A stretch of DNA of 64,000 nucleotides from Mactromeris polynyma. Lineage: Eukaryota > Mollusca > Bivalvia > Venerida > Mactridae. Below are positions 56,401-62,400 of this stretch, piece after piece (the first letter of the stretch is position 1; every line of letters starts with the position of its first letter). A model generated the notes under the pieces. That model did not search any database. It was not told the origin of the DNA and saw only the letters and a list, made by a program, of their open reading frames with translations. The stretch lies in assembly GCA_032209605.1 (NCBI GenBank), contig JASFXZ010000013.1, positions 7,401,401 through 7,465,400 on the forward strand, given 5' to 3'. The translations under genes and the position numbers were made by a program.

Positions 56401-59400
56401 GACTGCGCCACCTGTGAAAATATTCCATCCATCGCTCTCTTGATGAAATAACCGAAATACAAAAATATCCTCTATATCTTTAAACTTTTTTTATTTTACT
56501 TTGATTGTGAAACAAAGAATTAAAATTTATGTTAGTCACTCCAAAGTTTGCGTTTCAACCTCTCCCAAGGCAGGTTTCATGACATTCGAATCGGAATTCA
56601 GGTGCTCTATTCCGGGACCACTATACTTCTGCTTCACCTGCTCATTTCAGTTTAAAAAAGATCTCTTAGGATGTAAATATTCCGACCAAAATGGTTAGTT
56701 GGTACCAGATATGAATTTGTTGACTTTGCCGACACGGAAGTCCACAAAAATTAGACCCTTACTAAGAAGGATAATTTTATAGTTGCATTTTCTGTTTTCA
56801 GATATCCAGTGGTTTTCTAAAACCTTAGAGGATATTGTGGTCAAACAATTCTGCAGCCCTCGAGACGATCCGAAAACAGAAATGGCCGCCATCTCCGAGG
56901 AGACTTTCTCCCAGTCCGCGGTATGTACACGTGTACATTGTCTGTTGAAGTGTCTGTAGTTTGATATAAAATATATTTTAATACCCCTGGGCCCTAGGTT
57001 TGAGTTTGGAGAATGAAGCCTCACCATTGGTCAATTTCAGGACCTCACTTTGAACCAACCAATCAGTGCTTGAGTTTCGAGACTGGCCTTCAGAACTCAG
57101 AACCTCCATACATTGGTGCATAGTTTCCCTGTACCAGCTTCCCTGTAGTAGTTAATATTTGTACCTTTAATGTGGCATTATATTTATTTCTCTTCTCATA
57201 CCGCTCTGTGGTAGTTTCAAACCACTATAGTTGTAAGTTTGACATGGACATGTTTCTCAACCAAAAGTTGCTGATTTTTAGTAATCAAAAAGAAGGTAGG
57301 GATTTTGACAGATGGGAGAGGATTTTCTAATTTATCGTTGTGATAATGATCACTGAATGACATTAGGTTTCATGTGCATCAAAAACAATTCTTAACCTGT
57401 TTTAATGTCAGGAATTGTCATTTTCAACAATTTATGCCTAGAGTTCTTCAATGACAATGAATTTTCTTAGAAGAAATTCAGAAGTTAAATCATTTTTTTG
57501 TTGCAAATTATGTCAAATTCAGTTAAATTAAAATATTTTTCGTCAGCAAGAATATCACTCAGAACCAATTACGGAAAAAGGTTTTTTACATACATTAATT
57601 GCATGACATATGTAATGCTCCTTTAAGTATTTATATAATGTTAATATGTATAATCTTTGCTGTCTTCACAGGTAACTAGTAGTTACTACTGCATTGTGTT
57701 GTCTTCCTTTTTTATACCTAAATTTATTGATTTTAGGGAGCTGGTTCCCCGCGAGGTACCCCACAACCACAAGCTGTCCCTATGAGTCCCTCAGATGACG
57801 ATGAAGCAGACATTGAAGATAGTTCGGAAGGGAAACAATCAGAACAAGGGAGACAAGACAGTTCTGTGTGTTCCAAGTATGGAGACTCAAAGAGCACTTC
57901 AAGAGCGTCTAGAACATCGAGAATGACTGAGTTATCCATGGAATCACCTAGAAAGGAATTGGACGAGACAATTCCATCTATTAATTTAGATATAGGTGGG
58001 TTTATTGTGATCATTTACTTTGGGTTTAAAATTTCAGTTGGACCTTGTTTACTCGACAAACCTCTATCCGAATACTAGGTATAGAGCGCTGGTGTTAACC
58101 TGACCAGACAAACCTCTATCCGAATACTAGGTATAGAGTGCTGGTGTTAACCTGACCAGACAAACCTCTATCTGAATACTAGGTATAGAGCGCTGGTGTT
58201 AACCTGACCAGACAAACCTCTATCCGAATACTAGGTATAGAGCGCTGGTGTTAACCTGACCAGACAAACCTCTATCCGAATACTAGGTATAGAGCGCTGG
58301 TGTTAACCTGACCAGACAAACCTCTATCTGAATACTAGGTATAGAGCGCTGGTGTTAACCTGACCAGACAAACCTCTATCTGAATACTAGGTATAGAGCG
58401 CTGGTGTTAACCTGACCAGACAAACCTCTATCTGAATACTAGGTATAGAGCGCTGGTGTTAACCTGACCAGACAAACCTCTATCCGAATACTAGGTATAG
58501 AGCGCTGGTGTTAACCTGACCAGACAAACCTCTATCCGAATACTAGGTATAGAGCGCTGGTGTTAACCTGACCAGACAAACCTCTATCCGAATACTAGGT
58601 ATAGAGCGCTGGTGTTAACCTGACCAGACAAACCTCTATCTGAATACTAGGTATAGAGCGCTGGTGTTAACCTGACCAGACAAACCTCTATCCAAATACT
58701 AGGTATAGAGCGCTGGTGTTAACCTGACCAGACAAACCTCTATCCGAATACTAGGTATAGAGCGCTGGTGTTAACCTGACCAGACAAACCTCTATCCGAA
58801 TACTAGGTATAGAGCGCTGGTGTTAACCTGACCAGACAAACCTCTATCTGAATACTAGGTATAGAGCGCTGGTGTTAACCTGACCAGACAAACCTCTATC
58901 TGAATACTAGGTATAGAGCGCTGGTGTTAACCTGACCAGACAAACCTCTATCCGAATACTAGGTATAGAGCGCTGGTGTTAACCTGACCAGACAAACCTC
59001 TATCCGAATACTAGGTATAGAGTGCTGGTGTTAACCTGACCAGACAAACCTCTATCCGAATACTAGGTATAGAGCGCTGGTGTTAACCTGACCAGACAAA
59101 CCTCTATCCGAATACTAGGTATAGAGCGCTGGTGTTAACCTGACCAGACAAACCTCTATCTGAATACTAGGTATAGAGCGCTGGTGTTAACCTGACCAGA
59201 CAAACCTCTATCTGAATACTAGGTATAGAGCGCTGGTGTTAACCTGACCAGACAAACCTCTATCTGAATACTAGGTATAGTGGGCTGGTGTTAACCTGAC
59301 CAGACAAACCTCTATCCGAATACTAGGTATAGAGCGCTGGTGTTAACCTGACCAGACAAACCTCTATCTGAATACTAGGTATAGTGGGCTGGTGTTAACC

Positions 59401-62400
59401 TGACCAGACAAACCTCTATCCGAATACTAGGTATAGAGCGCTGGTGTTAACCTGACCACTGAAAACAGACTCAACCATTATTTACAGGGAGATTACGATT
59501 CATTTTACTGTAAAAATTATATTCTCTGATTTAGGAATAAACACACCTGTGCTGAGACTCGAACACAGACCTTGCGCATCACATAACCGAGGTACCAGAC
59601 TACAGCGCTTATAGTCATAAACACATACAATACGAGCATATCAATTAGACAGTTAACCTTGTGATAAGCTGATTTACCTATCCATGTATGTTTACATTGT
59701 CCGATTGCTTGTAAACAATAGTCAAATTAACACGGGTGAAATAAATATCAGGTCCTGATGTATCTTCTTATATACGTCAAATTGAAATGGGCTTTTCGAA
59801 ACCATGTATTACTTGAAATAAAATTTCGGACCCGTTGAATACAAATGAACAAGGTCCGACTGTATGAACATATTATACTTAGCTAAGTCATTTGGTTCAA
59901 AAGTTACTCAAGTGTGGCGTAGTTGTTGTATGTTTTGTACATTGTACATTTGTACATCGCTGGTTCATGTGGCCCTCTACAACATACTATTGTCATTATA
60001 TTGGTATACTCGGCATTATTATGGTAATGCTTGAGTTGGATGGACTTACTGGAATGGTCATGTGACTAGAATTGGTGTTAGATGAATTCTTGTAAACATC
60101 TGTTGGTATCTAGTGTTGCCAGAGGTGCGTTTTTTAGAGGTAGGAAAAGTAGAATTCTACCTAGCGCTAGGTAGGGAAAGTAGCGCTGCCGTTTCTTAAA
60201 CGTAGGGAAAGTTGCACCTATCTTTAGATAGGTAGCGTGTTTTGACAGTGCTAGCTTTGCTAAACAAAATGATGTCCATGCGGAACAGTGTCGTCTGGTC
60301 TGGTGGGCGCCATTTTATAGCTAGCGAAGCGTTCAATCGTTTTTTAGACAGCTACCTTTTCTACATTGGCTAACTTTTCTCGCTTACTTCCACTACCTCT
60401 CACAAACGCACCTCTGTTCAGTCTTAAAGCATGATCTTTCAATAAAATGCTTTCTTACAAAAACATTTATATGAACATTATTATTTTGACTAAAAAAAAT
60501 CAAAGCTATGTTTGTAAGAGGGATTAAGTTGTTATAGGGAATGCCACATACATAAGACAATGCATTCCCACATAGATCCTGTTAGAACAACAGTCTACAA
60601 AACACTAGATACTGAGGAGATGCAAGGGTATACATGTAGGGGAATACTATACTCATATATTTTGTGTTCAAATTTCCAATCTTTACTTTTTAGTGTTTAT
60701 TTACACTGGGCCAAGAATTTATATTTATCAGGAAAGACAATGTCAACTCTTGACTTGCATTAATAGTTTTCTTCATTTTCTTCCAACACAGAAGACGACG
60801 ACGATGATACAGGTGACAGCTTACAGACACGTGAACAAGGTGACCTTGGTCCAGGTGCAACCTCGGAAACAGAGTATGAGTCCGAGATGGAGTCCGATTC
60901 CTCAGTATCCGACACAGAAACTGAAACAGAGACGGAGACGATCGGAGGTACACCTAGAGGTAATGACGAGGCTTCGCTAGAATGTTCAATAGTCACAGTA
61001 TATCTCAATATAGCTTTCACTTTTATTCCATAACAAGCTTAGCCATACAATATGTGCAAATTGTTTTGAAATATAAAAAAAATTTGTATCAAGTTTATTG
61101 GAAGCATTTTCTGTTTGCTGTCATCTCGCGACTTTGATTTTTGAAGTCTGGTAAGTAAGTAATTTTGTAGTTTAAATGTTTACCGTATCCACAATGCATA
61201 CCATTTTGTGTAACGAAAACATTTAAGTTCCATACCTGATATTCATTTATCACATAACTTGCACTCCAGGAGTGGCATAAAGCAGTGACATAAATATCAT
61301 ATGTAACTAGTTACATAACTAGCAAGTGTGACGTCACTTATGACGTCATAAATGGCCAGTGTGACGTCACTTTAAATGACAGCATAGTGTTTACATTGTT
61401 CTGAATTTCGGCATTTATTAAAACTATTGTTTATTTAAAGATTTATGGTGTTATGTGATAAATAGAATCTTACATTCGTGCTTATTTGATATTGTTTTTA
61501 TGAAACTCGTCCACTGAAACGAATATGACGCTCGGCAGTGCCTCGCGTCATATTATTTCAGTCGACTCGTTTCATAAAAACAATATCACATCAGCACTCA
61601 TGTAAGATCCTCTATTTATACAGAGTAATCTTTTGTTACATACAATAAAACCCACCTCAGAATTGAAACCACTTTGTTAAAAAGACCAGATTTTTCATGG
61701 CCCAGTTTTTTTCTTTTTCTATATTTTAACTTGGTACTAAAACTACCTCATAAATAGGACTGCCTTTCTTCTGAATCAAGGGTGGTCTTACTGTTGAGGT
61801 AATCGTTGTATTTGCATCATCATAAACATTCACTTGTAGAATAGTTATCTCACATATATGTAGAACGGTAGATGTTCACGCACCAATATTTACGTTCAAT
61901 CTTCAGATATGACCGCAACGCAAGGAACAACAGGAGATGACTCGAGTCGTGGAACATCGAGAACTTCAGGTAGTACATTGTATACTCTCAGATATATTTT
62001 TTCTCTGAGCTTAGGCCTAAACAAATATGTTGCAGCTTTCATGCCCCAAAAAATAGGGCACATAAATTGATTTTTTTTTTGAGATTTTTCAAACGAAGCA
62101 TATTAAACATAGATTTAAATGAATATATCTTAAAAGACAAATTCCTTTCCTTTTTAACATGGATAATAATTATCAAGGGGAATATAATGCTCTATAGCTT
62201 TAATACTAGTAAAGCGTCTAATAACTGGGCAGAAATGTGAATCTAAAGAATATTCACACAAAGAAATTTACCACAAAGCAAATTGTCTGCACATTAGTCT
62301 GTCATCAGTAACACGGAACTGAATATTTGTATGACAGTACCAAATCGAGCCGTACGGAGAAAGAACTGAAAATAATCAAACTTTGGTTAATTGTTGCAGC

